A DNA stretch of 64,000 nucleotides from Rhabditophanes sp. KR3021. Its lineage: Eukaryota > Nematoda > Chromadorea > Rhabditida > Alloionematidae. Made by a program: the position numbers and the translations under genes. The notes below the pieces were generated by a model. It did not search any database. It saw only the letters and a list, made by a program, of their open reading frames with translations, and was not told where the DNA came from. How positions within the stretch are numbered: the first letter of the stretch is position 1; each line of letters opens with the position of its first letter. Positions 48,080 to 58,807 of this stretch are shown piece by piece. The DNA lies in assembly GCA_963281155.1 (NCBI GenBank), contig CAUJLY010000001.1, positions 3,348,001 to 3,412,000 on the forward strand. The letters are read 5' to 3'.

Positions 48080-49593
48080 CAATACTATTATTAGTTCCAG
48101 CAATAATATATATTCATTGTCTCGATAAAGAGTGCATAATAAAATTATGAAATATGAAAGTAAATTGAGGGAAAATCAGAAAATAATTTGATTTGAATTG
48201 AGAACTTGCGTATTTATTTGAAAACCAAAATTAATCTTTGTTTCAAATTTGTTAAAAAATCACATTTATTCAAAGATTGGTGTTCATTTAAATTTCAAAA
48301 TTCATTTTTTAAATTAATAAAATATTGTGGAAGGCAATGAAATTATAAACAATTCTTAATTCATCTTTAATCTTCCATGTTTACGTCGTCAGTATATACA
48401 CCAACCACCCTATACATAAAATGTTTGCAAAGCATTTTCAATCGCCTCTACGTACTAAACCAACACTACATACTAACTCTTAACCAAATTTTTTTTCAAT
48501 ACTTTTCTATACACCACCACTATTTTGTTCGTAGTCAGTCATCACCAGTATTTTTGCTCTCCCTACATATTTTACATTATACAAAGGCAGTACACACGTA
48601 CATACACACCACCATCCACAACCAACACACATTTATATACTCTATTCTTTCTTTATACTGACGCTTTCAATAGAACAAAAATTTAGTACGTGTACCAACG
48701 ACGTCCTGAAATTCACATATAGTTGCTTCCTTCATCAAGGGTTTCTCATTTTTTTCTTTTTAAACATTTGGAGTCTTTCATACAAAATATCTACATCCCT
48801 TGATATCTTCCCTTTACACAAACTGACGTCTTTGATTTTAAGGCTTAAAGCAAATTAGATCTCGTTTAGTGCCTTTTAAAATCTTCCTTCAAAGTGTGTG
48901 TATTTGACGCGTTGTTAAACGCAATCCTTATACTAAATGCAGTTATTTAGTTGACCCTAGTAGTGAAATAGCTCCTTCTAAAATGCCTTCACTTCAATAC
49001 CTTTTCGGAACAACCTTTGGGCAGTATTTTGACTTAGATTTTGTCTGTGATCATCACATTAAAATATACTGCACGTGGTTATAAAGCATTTACTCTGTAC
49101 CACAACTTACTTTACCCTTCTTGACTTTAAAAATGATTTTCATCAAAAATCCCAATTGGTATAACCTCTAATCCCATTCTTACTCATGATCCCATGCTTT
49201 TTGTACCCAAAAATTAACCCCTTCCCAATTAGAGGGTTTCCCGCAATAATCTACTTTTTTACATCAATGTTTAGTGTGTAGGTCGAATATACGACTTTCC
49301 ATCGCAACTACTCGTCGCATCATTTTACTTTACTCTAAACTCTCCATACAAATATCTCTCAAAACAGCCAGCTGCTGCGCGGGACACTTACTCTTCCCTT
49401 GATATAAAAATGTTATACTACAAATATATGCCAACATCTCTCTGCCTATATAAATCTTCTCCCATTACTTGGCATTATTTAAGACAAGCCTATTAAACAG
49501 GCCTTCTTTTAGACAGGCCTTTTATTAAACACTATATAAGAGAATACCTTTTCAGATCAACTCATACTCATTTATTTCGTTCATAATAACAAC
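48080..49593. other. 1.5-kb pyrimidine-rich non-coding stretch
   Basis: From about 48360 to 49560 the plus strand is clearly C/T-rich with ACAC/CCAC runs, unlike neighbouring AT-balanced DNA. A 94-codon frame at 48377 has no coding character. Near 49480-49525 a short direct repeat (AAACAGGCCTTCTTTTAGACAGGCCTT) precedes the HMG gene. Confidence 0.5.
49531..49540 (+). promoter_or_regulatory. Possible TATA box of the HMG-box gene
   Basis: ACTATATAAG lies about 55 bp before the ATG at 49594 with no other obvious signal between; plausible core promoter. Confidence 0.4.
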
Positions 49594-50039
49594 ATGGCCA
49601 GAACTACTAAAGCAGCTACCAATGAAAACACTCGCGGTGGAGTTTCCAAGAGAGCTAAGAAGGTAATTTATTCAACTTATGCATTTTTATTAATACTCTT
49701 TGTTCCTTTAGTTAGCAAAGGTATGTACACATATTCAAATTGGATGGAGATTTCCTTAATCATTCCTCAACATAAATAGTTGACTAACGCATTCATTAAT
49801 TCCTTTACTTTCAGGACCCAAATTGCCCAAAAAGAAGTAAGAGTGCTTACATGTATTGGCTTGCAGAAAACCGCCCAGCTCTCTCCATCAACGGAAGATC
49901 TGTTGTGGAAGTAGCAAAGGCAGCCGGTTTAATCTGGAACACGCTCACCGAAAAAAGCAAATGGGAAAAGTTAGCTGCAGAAGATAAAGAAAGATACGAA
50001 AGAGAGATCGCCATTTACAAGGCAAATCAACAACATTAA
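49594..50039 (+). CDS. Single HMG-box protein
   Basis: Two exons (49594-49662, 49815-50039; 152-bp intron) give 97 aa. After a basic N-terminus (GGVSKRAKK) the HMG box starts at DPNCPKRSKSAYMYWLAENR. It runs through VVEVAKAAGLIW, then KSKWEKLAAEDKERYEREI. The DPN.PKR..SAY start, the conserved Trp and Lys positions and the near-absence of other sequence match non-sequence-specific HMG-box architectural proteins (SSRP1-HMG, Nhp6-type). It bends DNA in the nucleus. The codon use is more GC-rich than neighbours, suggesting high expression. Confidence 0.88.
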
Positions 50040-52118
50040 AGGACACTTTACAGTTTCCTTGATCTCTTTTGTTGCTACACGACTTCAACACCTAACAAAT
50101 ATTTTTTGGAACAAATGTAACATGATTCCCGTTCTCTTTATAATTACTTCATTTTACAAGGCATACTAAAGTTCATTTTATGTTGTATGGAATAACCATA
50201 AATCTACGATTCTTCCTTTGTATGCTACTTCGATTCTTCTTATTTCTTAAATAATAATTGTGCGTTACTAATGTCTCTATTTTTTGTTCAACATACTTCT
50301 GGAGTACTTCTATATACGTGACGAAGGATGTCGCAATAAGAGTTTCTAATTCATTTTAAACATTAGCAGTCAATACTATTATTACTACTTTGGCAGATAC
50401 AAATTTATTCTGTAACTGTTTAACTGGTAGTTATTTATGTCATATGATATTTGGTATTCAATTTGACAAATATGTCTTAAACTGAGTTAAAAACGTCTCC
50501 AACGAGATCAAATGTCGCCGATTAATTTGACTGTTTAGCATAAACGACTAAATATAACTGTTTTTAAGGCAGTTTGTACCTATGTTAATTGAATGAGTTA
50601 AACATTCGCAACACGTATTTATTTATACGATTTATAAAATTTTGACAATCTATGCAATTTCACAATTTAAATAATGTCCACGAAGGATCCTTTTGATTGG
50701 TGTCAATTGCAGCTTTTGTATTTTGATACTTTCATTAGAATAAAAATGTTCATATTTGACGCATCGCATCTATATACTTACGAAGAACCTTGCATAGTTA
50801 ATGTGGTGGTAGTAACATCATCATCCTACATACGCAAGGCCGTTTATAGTCATAGTCATAGTTATATAGTCATATGCGTTTGTTTGAAAGACGAAGACGA
50901 AAGATATTGATATGGTTGTTAAAATGATAATATGTGGGTACGAAATATATCTTATTCTTCAAATGATCCTTTTGTTGGCATAAAATGTATGTTATTGTTC
51001 AATTCGATCATTCTGGGACATATTAATTATGTTATTGTTAAAAATTAATAAATTAAAAGAGGTTGATGGCATACTAGGGTGTTTTTTGTTGTAAAAGGAT
51101 CCTTGTGAGGGCGTATAGAATGAGTCAAAGTAATTACTCCCAATCACAGTCAAAATCATCAGGACAAAGACATAAATAAAGTAAGCTTGGCACCTGTTTT
51201 GCCTAAAAACGGTTGGATGTGATGTGCAATGCTTAATGATGTTGCGCAATTATTTGCTTTGCCGCTTTCACACTCATAACTATACTTGGCAAATACTTTT
51301 ACATACATAAATTATATATTACAAACACAAAGGCTTTTCAAGATTTGTTGTATTAGAGAGATGGATCTATTAGATGGTAATACGAGTAAATTAGACATAA
51401 ATAACCATCAAATTAGCCATAGATCGTTGTACATAATTTTGGTGTTTAAAATAAGATCAGCCATGGTTAGAATAACTTTCAATAAATCATCTTGATGTCC
51501 TCAGCATAGATTAAATTGAGAGAAAGGTACCTTTGCACTAACATATTTTTATCTCTGGTATTCGATGCTAGAAAGTGAATATGTCAACTTATATCGCTTT
51601 AAAATGTGTTGCTCTTTATGTGAACTAATTAAATTGAGTCAACAAGTAATGCTTGCAGTTTATTATTTTTATTTGACTTTTAAGCAGAAGATGTTATGTA
51701 GTTAAAACCAATTAGAGATATTTAATGAATTTAAAAAATCATACTATTTTGGGTACAAATATAGTTATAATGTGGTGATTAGATATAAAAGTATTTATTA
51801 TTTAAATGAAAGTTTCAAAGTATGATAATGAAAATAATCAAAAATATTCTGAAACTACATACATCAAATAATAGTATTGCTAAAGTCTTAATATGATTCC
51901 TGGGTAATATCCAAATCATCTTCTTGGGCAACATCGGTGCCAGGCACATAATGAGGACTTCAAGTCCACGGATCGCCATCTTTGAAACAAATCTTTCGAG
52001 TGGGATCAACAAGTCCTGATTTCAGAAATAGAACTAGTTAATGAATTGTCATAATATTATTTCACATTGTTTTTATACATATTTGTATAATAAAGACTTT
52101 CTATATATCTTATAACTT
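50040..52118. other. 2.1-kb stretch without a clear gene
   Basis: No gene supported. On the minus strand near 51895-52020 the text GLVDPTRKICFKDGDPWT, then TGA, then SPHYVPGTDVAQEDDL looks exon-like but contains the stop, so it may be a gene relic. The rest is AT-rich. Confidence 0.35.
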
Positions 52119-54481
52119 TTAGTCATGTACTATTGACAATTCCATATCAGTATCCGATTGTATTGTGCTCCAATGCCTATGCTTTTTTTCAAATTTGTCA
52201 TTCTCAAGAACTTCATACATCCTCCTTGATATGGAACTTCCTGGTCGAACAGCATTTGCTATAGTAGAAAACATCTTGGGTGTTTTAATTTCAGTCGTTA
52301 TTTTGCACTTTTCTTCTAGTCGTCTCTTATTTTCTTTTATATTCTTCGATTTGGCTTTTTGATCTTTTTTCAACATTTTCCTCGCCTTCTTTTTGAGAAG
52401 ACGATGCGCTTCGGGGTAATCTTTGATTGCATCATTTAAATCTTCCTTTGACAATACAAATAGAGTTGAGTATCCTTTTGATCTAATTGTTGCTGTTCTT
52501 CTGTTATTTCCGCCAATTGCCATCAAAGAAATCTCACCAAAGACAGCTCCCACAGCCAATTCAGTAAATACTATTTCATTACAATCCCCTCCACAAACTT
52601 CCAAGATTCCATTATTGATGATGTACATTTCCTTCCCAACATCGCCTTTATTACAAACTAAATCACCAGGTAAGAATATAACTGCCCTAAACTTGAGTAC
52701 TAGCTCTCTTAACAAAGCTCTTTCACAATTTTTAAACAAAGATACTTTCATTAATGTATTATAATGAACTGATAAAGCTAAGTCAGCTTGTAATTTTAAG
52801 GGCAATTTATCAAGCAACCTTCTTTCATCTAATGTTTTTTGTTGCTCCCACGCGTAGGTAAACCATGCTTTAACCTTTGCCTGTGTTTCAGGCTTTAAAT
52901 TCAAATTTTTGCAAACTACCAATGCCAAATCCATATTAACACGAAAATTTTCCTTATTTCTTCTTGCATTCGAAACAATATCGCGAATTTGACCGAGCAT
53001 CAATGCAAACACAAACACTCCCATCATCCAAGAGCAAGTCATATAAATATATTCAATCACATTCGTTGGCACCGGGTTATTGCCCGTTGAAGTTGCTACA
53101 GCTGCCGTAAAATAGAAGCATCGTATGTAAGCATTCCCTTGATTATTATTATATGCCCATTTATTAACATACCACTTATCCTTCATCCTATACGCTATTT
53201 GTCCAAAACCTTCATAAGCACTTATCTTGTAGTAGATGCACGAGTTATAGTGAATGAGTAGGAACATATAATTAAATGTTTTTACTATTCGAACTGCATA
53301 TGGACTTGAGAATGAGGTATCCAAAATAGTAAACAATTTTACGTAGGAAGGATATTTCAAAAATCTGTTAACTCTGACTAAACTAATAGGTTTGCTCATT
53401 AAAAAATAGGATAAGTCCGTTGGAATAATAGATAGAATATCTATCAAAAAGGCATTACTGTTGATATAGTTGACGGAAGTGTATCTGAAATCATGGACAG
53501 GCATACCATTTTCCATAAAGGACAATCTTGGTTTAATGTAAAGAGTATCAATAAGATAAACTATGTCACACACATAATCACCAAATAACCAATACTTGAG
53601 ATTATGTTCATTCTGGTAGGGATAAGAGCTCCTCAGGGGAACGACAAAAAGATTATACAAAAAGGAAAAAACAAGAATACACAACCAACAAAGGTATAGA
53701 TTAGATTGAGTATCTATGCTTTCCTTGAACAAAACTAATCCCCAATGCTTAACCTCGTCTTCTGGTTCAATGAAGCCAAGTAGATCTGCTAAACTGGGCG
53801 GTTCTTCTTCTGCAGCAACACTTTTAGCATCTTCGTCATCAGAAGAAATTTCTTTTATTACTTCTTCTCTTACATCAGTAGTTCTTTTGCGCACGTTTTT
53901 TACAAACACATGCAACTTTTCTTCCATTATAAATGAAAGACGGTGGGAGTGAAGAGAAGGTGTTGGTGGAACTTCCAAAGAACCATTTCCAGTTATTTCT
54001 CCTTCTTGCTCATTTTCAGAAGATGAATAGAGGGGAGCTCTGTCGATATCTTCTTCATCAGATGCTTCGTTAAGTTCAAAAATAATATTGGTTGCTGTCT
54101 CTAACTCATCTCCAGATTCAACTGTACCACAATATTTATTTTCCCCAAGTGCATTTCTGTCTTTAATTGACATTTCTTCTTCAATCGGCATTTCTTCAAT
54201 TTCGTCATCATCAATTAAAGAATCAGACATACTGATTGAATTGAAAGAATCTAAACGGGGAATTGCAATTTGTTCCTGCATAAGAAAAAATTTCAATAAA
54301 GTTGTTTTTAATCACTTACCCTTAAATGTTCGAATACATTTAGTCGCAATTCATTATCATGTTTGAATAGTTGAGAAGGAATACTCCTAGATATAGATAA
54401 TTTGTTAAAACTACCAAATTGAAATGCATATGTGTGTTCCTCTTTGGAAACCTTTTTTGAAGATTCTCCTTTATCAGACAT
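52119..54481 (-). CDS. Cyclic-nucleotide-gated channel, beta-like subunit
   Basis: Two exons (54320-54481, 52119-54275; 44-bp intron) give 772 aa. A long acidic N-terminus is followed by S1-S6 (S1 CWLCILVFSFLYNLFVV; S4 region SLVRVNRFLKYPSYVK), a pore AAVATSTGNNPVP and S6 MTCSWMMGVFVFALMLGQI. Next come a C-linker (WEQQKTLDERRLLDKLP) and a cyclic-nucleotide-binding domain with FLPGDLVCNKGDVGKEMYII, GAVFGEISL and NNRRTATI, the last holding the Arg that contacts the cyclic phosphate. The pore lacks the Glu found in alpha subunits (TIGETP), and KKARKMLKK after the CNBD matches beta subunits. It probably needs an alpha partner to conduct Na+/Ca2+ in sensory cells. Confidence 0.9.
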
Positions 54482-54526
54482 CTTAATAAAATTACTTAGA
54501 TATTAACAAATTGTAACAACTAAATA

Positions 54527-54632
54527 AGTATTTAGTTGAATATAAGTAAGTATTTAGTTGAATATAAATAAAATATTTAGTGGAATATAAATAAAATATT
54601 TAGCTGAATATAAATAAAATATTTATTGACAA
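54527..54632. repeat. 22-23-bp tandem repeat upstream of CNG gene
   Basis: About five copies of a GTATTTAGTTGAATATAAATAA-type unit, starting about 45 bp upstream of the channel ATG (minus-strand gene). Confidence 0.85.
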
Positions 54633-54855
54633 AAAGCAAATTATATTTCACAGACGTCTCTTTTTATATAATTTTAATTGCTTGTTTATGAGCCTTGTCA
54701 TAAATATAACTGTACTTTTGTATGGTATAATTACTCATCATGTGCCATTATTTAAACTAAACGAAAAAATTTATTTAAAAAGTTGGGATATGAGATTATA
54801 AATTACAAAAACCTAAAAGTGTGTTTATTACTATGTTAAATTTAAACAGATTTAA

Positions 54856-56139
54856 TTAATTATTAAATGGCGGTGACATCGAATTGCCAACAGGGGCCTT
54901 TCTAATATTGCCAATTGGTTGCTTTTTGGCGGTTTCCAAAGCTAAGTTCCATTGTTCCAAATCAGTCAAATTGTTGAAGCAAACTGTTACTAAGTCTGGG
55001 TAACGTTTATCATTGTATAAGATTGAGACTGCATTTTGTCTTTCTATTTTCCTAACCAACGTCTTCTGAATATTTAGGACGGCGTAATGTTTGTCCAAAT
55101 CAAAAAAATAGATTCTACCTCCTCTAAAAACAAATAGAACAAGAATATCATCAAATAAGACTAAGATCAACGAGTGTGTAGCTTCAACGCCTTTGTAGGA
55201 GACACGGCCAATGCACAAAACTTTTCTTGGATCCGTTGAATCTTGAAACAATAAATCATTCAAGCTAAAAAGAGACCCTTCGAATTTTCCAATTGAGGTT
55301 CTGTCGACGTGTTGTCTGATTGCTTCCCATCTCTTATAAATCTCAAACATTGATAAACTCTCGTCAATCTTACCCACAAAATTCTTAACAACTTCTGCGG
55401 CTTTCTTCTCTTGAAAGTATAGATTGTGGTTAGCCTCAGCTTTGGTAATTGCGTCAAACAAGAGAGGGTATTTGGTAATTCGTTGGGCCACCAAATCTAA
55501 ACAACTTTTAAAGTCCTTGTGTTTGTATTTTGGATCGGCATTATATTTGGCGCAATAATGTCTAAATTTGGGACTATTCTTCAGGTTGAAATCATACATC
55601 TTTTTGCATTTTTCTTTAGATGAGCATAATTCCGTATAAGCCCTTAGTACTCCTTGAACCATGCCATTATTGCTTAGTTCTGCAACGATTATGTCTGAAA
55701 TTGTAATGATGACAACGCCCTCCTCCATTCTTTTCTTTAATTTTTCAAGTAAGTTTAGGTGAAATTTAAGTAAAGTTTCGAGAACCAGTGGTGAGATAAA
55801 TTGGACGTCCCCTTCATTTACAAAGATTCTTTCTTTCTTAAGGTTGGCGTGGAAGTATTGTTGTAGCAAGATCAAAATTTCGCAATGATTTCTCTCAGTC
55901 GTGATAAATTCCCGTAGGATATTCTGCTTTTTGAGTAGTTTACTTGTTAATACCCTTACCTTTGGATCCTTGAGCCATCTAGTATCTTCTGGATTCCACG
56001 ATGCAAATAAATGCTTCCACCTTGCCATGTCCATCATACTAGATGATAGTGTTCCCTTTGGTTGATCCTCAAAAAAGGCTAAATTAACCCGAGAACTTGT
56101 CCTTGATGACCTCGTAAACGTTGCAAACACTGACTTCAT
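54856..56139 (-). CDS. Lbc-type RhoGEF (DH-PH)
   Basis: Single exon, 427 aa. Residues about 65-270 form a Dbl-homology domain: QNILREFITTERNHCEILILL opens it and the conserved helix FKSCLDLVAQRITKYPLLFDAI closes its core. A PH domain follows (FEGSLFSLNDLLFQ..THSLILVLFDDILVLFVF..YAVLNIQKTLVRKI..LEQWNLAL). The linker and WKHL..PEDTRWL start resemble the ARHGEF1/11/12/Lbc group, whose target is RhoA. No RGS, PDZ or zinc-finger domain is present; the protein is a bare DH-PH module. Acts at the membrane-cytoskeleton interface, activating Rho by GDP release. Confidence 0.87.
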   Translation of the reverse strand: MKSVFATFTRSSRTSSRVNLAFFEDQPKGTLSSSMMDMARWKHLFASWNPEDTRWLKDPKVRVLTSKLLKKQNILREFITTERNHCEILILLQQYFHANLKKERIFVNEGDVQFISPLVLETLLKFHLNLLEKLKKRMEEGVVIITISDIIVAELSNNGMVQGVLRAYTELCSSKEKCKKMYDFNLKNSPKFRHYCAKYNADPKYKHKDFKSCLDLVAQRITKYPLLFDAITKAEANHNLYFQEKKAAEVVKNFVGKIDESLSMFEIYKRWEAIRQHVDRTSIGKFEGSLFSLNDLLFQDSTDPRKVLCIGRVSYKGVEATHSLILVLFDDILVLFVFRGGRIYFFDLDKHYAVLNIQKTLVRKIERQNAVSILYNDKRYPDLVTVCFNNLTDLEQWNLALETAKKQPIGNIRKAPVGNSMSPPFNN

Positions 56140-56793
56140 GTAACCACAAATTTGGGGACTAATTAAGGAATGACAGCCAGTTCAGTTGAGTAATCAAAAT
56201 TTTGATGACACTATAGAATACCTTATTTAAATACGAAATCGCAACACAACAATAGAGAATGACTCCCGAAATTGAGTAGATTTTGCGTGGTACAGAGTTG
56301 CTTTTAAAAAGCAATTTATTTTTGAGTTGTTACATGACCAAGTTAAAAATGTAACTTTTTATGGGATTCAAATAAATGGTAATCAAAAATGGCAACTTTT
56401 CTGGAATTATTAGAGTAATACATTACAATTACTTTCCTTCCCATTCATTGGACAATTTTGAATCTAAAAATATCAAAATGAATAACAGTTTTTGAGATCG
56501 AACAAATAATAATATTCTAATATTTTTTATATGAAAACTATTAATTTTAAAGAAACATAAATTAAGGAAGCAACAAGTAGTTTACTATCAAATCTCATAA
56601 TGTGTGTCTAAAACACAACTTCTTGTCTGGCTAGCAAAATGGGGTATATTGTTAGAATGTATATGTAGGTTCTGACAAAAAGCACAAAACGAATAGCAGA
56701 TCTATTTGCATGAAGGCATAGTTTATCGCTAATTGACCATTAATTCCTGTTGTTTTTTAATTGCCTTTTGTTATTTGTATTATATTCTACAAG
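56140..56793. other. Intergenic
   Basis: AT-rich 5' flank of the RhoGEF; no exon supported. Confidence 0.35.
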
Positions 56794-57114
56794 ATGAAGT
56801 TCGTTTGGCAAAGGATATTTGTTCTATCTATAGGGATTTCATGTTTTCAAGATTGTTCTCAAAGTGTAAGATATGTAATTGCCAACGAAAATAGTGAACC
56901 TGTAGTCAAACCAACTTATGCTTTTGAATTAGCTACAGTTATAAAGTATGATCTTGAGCTTGACTCTTGCGAAAGTCATGAAGACAAAGCTTATGCATCT
57001 TTGTTTATAGACAGTGTACTTGTAAGATTTCCTACCTTCTTTTCTTCTGTCGCAGCTGTATTTGGTTTAGGATCTTTTTCTGATGACCGAGCAGTTCTAT
57101 TTCTTGTGCCTTGA
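56794..57114 (+). CDS. Possible small secreted protein
   Basis: An ATG-started 106-codon frame begins with a signal-peptide-like stretch (VWQRIFVLSIGISCFQDC). The rest has no recognised domain. The opposite strand has competing open text from about 57350 down to 56991, including a good TM (GLNLVAVAVISLLLCVGVS) followed one frame away by a hydrophilic tail (ARSSEKDPKPNTAATEEKK). A TAA before the TM and a missing splice make that reading broken. I cannot decide which strand is real; one of the two is a shadow. Confidence 0.3.
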   Translation: MKFVWQRIFVLSIGISCFQDCSQSVRYVIANENSEPVVKPTYAFELATVIKYDLELDSCESHEDKAYASLFIDSVLVRFPTFFSSVAAVFGLGSFSDDRAVLFLVP

Positions 57115-57435
57115 CTTGATATCACCTTTGCTGATTGACGACAATTTTTCGTTTGAACAACATCGGAAGAACAATCTAACACACCACTAAATACTCCAGG
57201 TTTAGCATACTCACGCTAACTCCAACACACAATAGTAGTGAAATGACAGCTACTGCAACTAAATTTAATCCAAAAATACGAACATCTTTTTATTCAAATT
57301 TTGTAATTCCTTCGAAGATCTTATCAAATATTTGCATTTAATGACTTTAGACGATACTAAACTTGAGAATAAACAAATCATTTGAATGATACTTTATTTA
57401 AAAAATAAGCCGCAATGGTTCTTATGAAGAAATAA

Positions 57436-58065
57436 TTATAATATACTTAATCCAAGAAGTTTCTCAATTTCCTTGACTGCCTTTTCACTATCCCCAACAG
57501 TTACATGAACAGAAGTAATACCCAAAAGTTCAGCACCTTCGCAATTGACTTTTAAATCATCAACGAAAACACACTCTTCGCCAGACAAGCCAAGTTTTTC
57601 CAATGTTAGTTTGTAAATAGCTTCATCTGGTTTACGAAGACCAACTTTGCATGACTCGATTACAACATCGAACATTGATAGATCTGACATAATGGTAGTT
57701 TTTGTCTTCGTTTTGTCATAAAAAAAGTTATTTGTCAATAAAGCAATCTTGTAACCATTTTCTTTAAGTACTTTGATACACTTTTGGAAGTTTTCATCTC
57801 TGTGCATAAAATCATTTAATTCATCGAGTTTTTGACCATTAGCTTGTGAAAACAGCTGATATTCTTCTGAATCTACTGGAATTGTTTGAATAAATTCTTC
57901 AATACTTAATTCACCCATATCCATTTGAACAACTTGTTCTGCAATTTTACCACCGACAGTAAACATTTTAAATATTTTAAGAATTTTTGGATCTGAGGAT
58001 GTCATTAATACACCGCCCATATCAAAAATTACACTTTTGAAAACTTTGTCATTAGAAGCAACCAT
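57436..58065 (-). CDS. HAD-superfamily hydrolase (EPHX2-N/ACAD10-type)
   Basis: Single exon, 209 aa. Motif I is FDMGGVL, with the nucleophile Asp and a Gly where classic phosphatases have a second Asp, as in the soluble epoxide hydrolase N-domain and ACAD10 HAD domain. Motif II IALLTNNFF, motif III Lys in GLRKPDEAIY, motif IV FVDDLKVN. The cap between motifs I and II is small and helical. Family members are cytosolic phosphatases or dehalogenase-like hydrolases. The substrate cannot be read from sequence. Confidence 0.87.
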   Translation of the reverse strand: MVASNDKVFKSVIFDMGGVLMTSSDPKILKIFKMFTVGGKIAEQVVQMDMGELSIEEFIQTIPVDSEEYQLFSQANGQKLDELNDFMHRDENFQKCIKVLKENGYKIALLTNNFFYDKTKTKTTIMSDLSMFDVVIESCKVGLRKPDEAIYKLTLEKLGLSGEECVFVDDLKVNCEGAELLGITSVHVTVGDSEKAVKEIEKLLGLSIL

Positions 58066-58807
58066 TTTATAGACAATAATTATTTGTTCTGTGAATTGTA
58101 ATATGACTTAAAACGACAATAGTTTCCTTTATATACACTTTTGAAAGTTGAATATTTCACAATGACGTTGTTCAATGGTTAACTTTTAATATATTTAGAT
58201 TGATTACGCAACTATTTCCATAAAAAAATTATTCTACGTCATGATACTCAAAGTAAGGTCATACATTTTGAGCTGATTCGTGTTGGAAACAAAATTGCCG
58301 ATCATTCGCAGATACTAACACATTTTAACACCAAAAGACATCAAATGGTCAAATTGAAAATATAAGCAAAGATCAGGATGTATGATGTTATGTGAAATAA
58401 AGTTACAGATAGACTATATTGGAATGACTCACAATTTAAAACTGGTTTATAATCATATTTAAGCAGCTTTATAAAGCAACTTCCGTTAAACTCAATTATA
58501 AATGCATGAACTTTTGCTACATTTGTGAGGCCAAATTAACATAATCATTTATTAAATTACTTAGTTTTCTGTATACAAATTAGTGTACAAGAGCATGAAT
58601 TAATATAAATTTATTTAATAAATTGTGACATTAATTAAAGGTTATTATTTATATACAACTAAAGTTTTCTGATTACCACATCAGATAATTTAATGCATCG
58701 ATATTGAGACACGTTAAGTATCTTGATTAGTTATTTGTTGTGTACCCATTTGAAATCAAATATATGTATTTAAGTTATAAATAGATATACTTATATTATA
58801 TTCACAA
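58066..58807. other. Intergenic
   Basis: AT-rich spacer between the HAD gene and the GPCR's 3' end; nothing supported. Confidence 0.35.

Noticed and set aside
48377..48661. Plus-strand 94-codon frame rich in His/Tyr/Thr
   Set aside because: Arises from the pyrimidine-rich skew; no domain, splice sites or initiation context.
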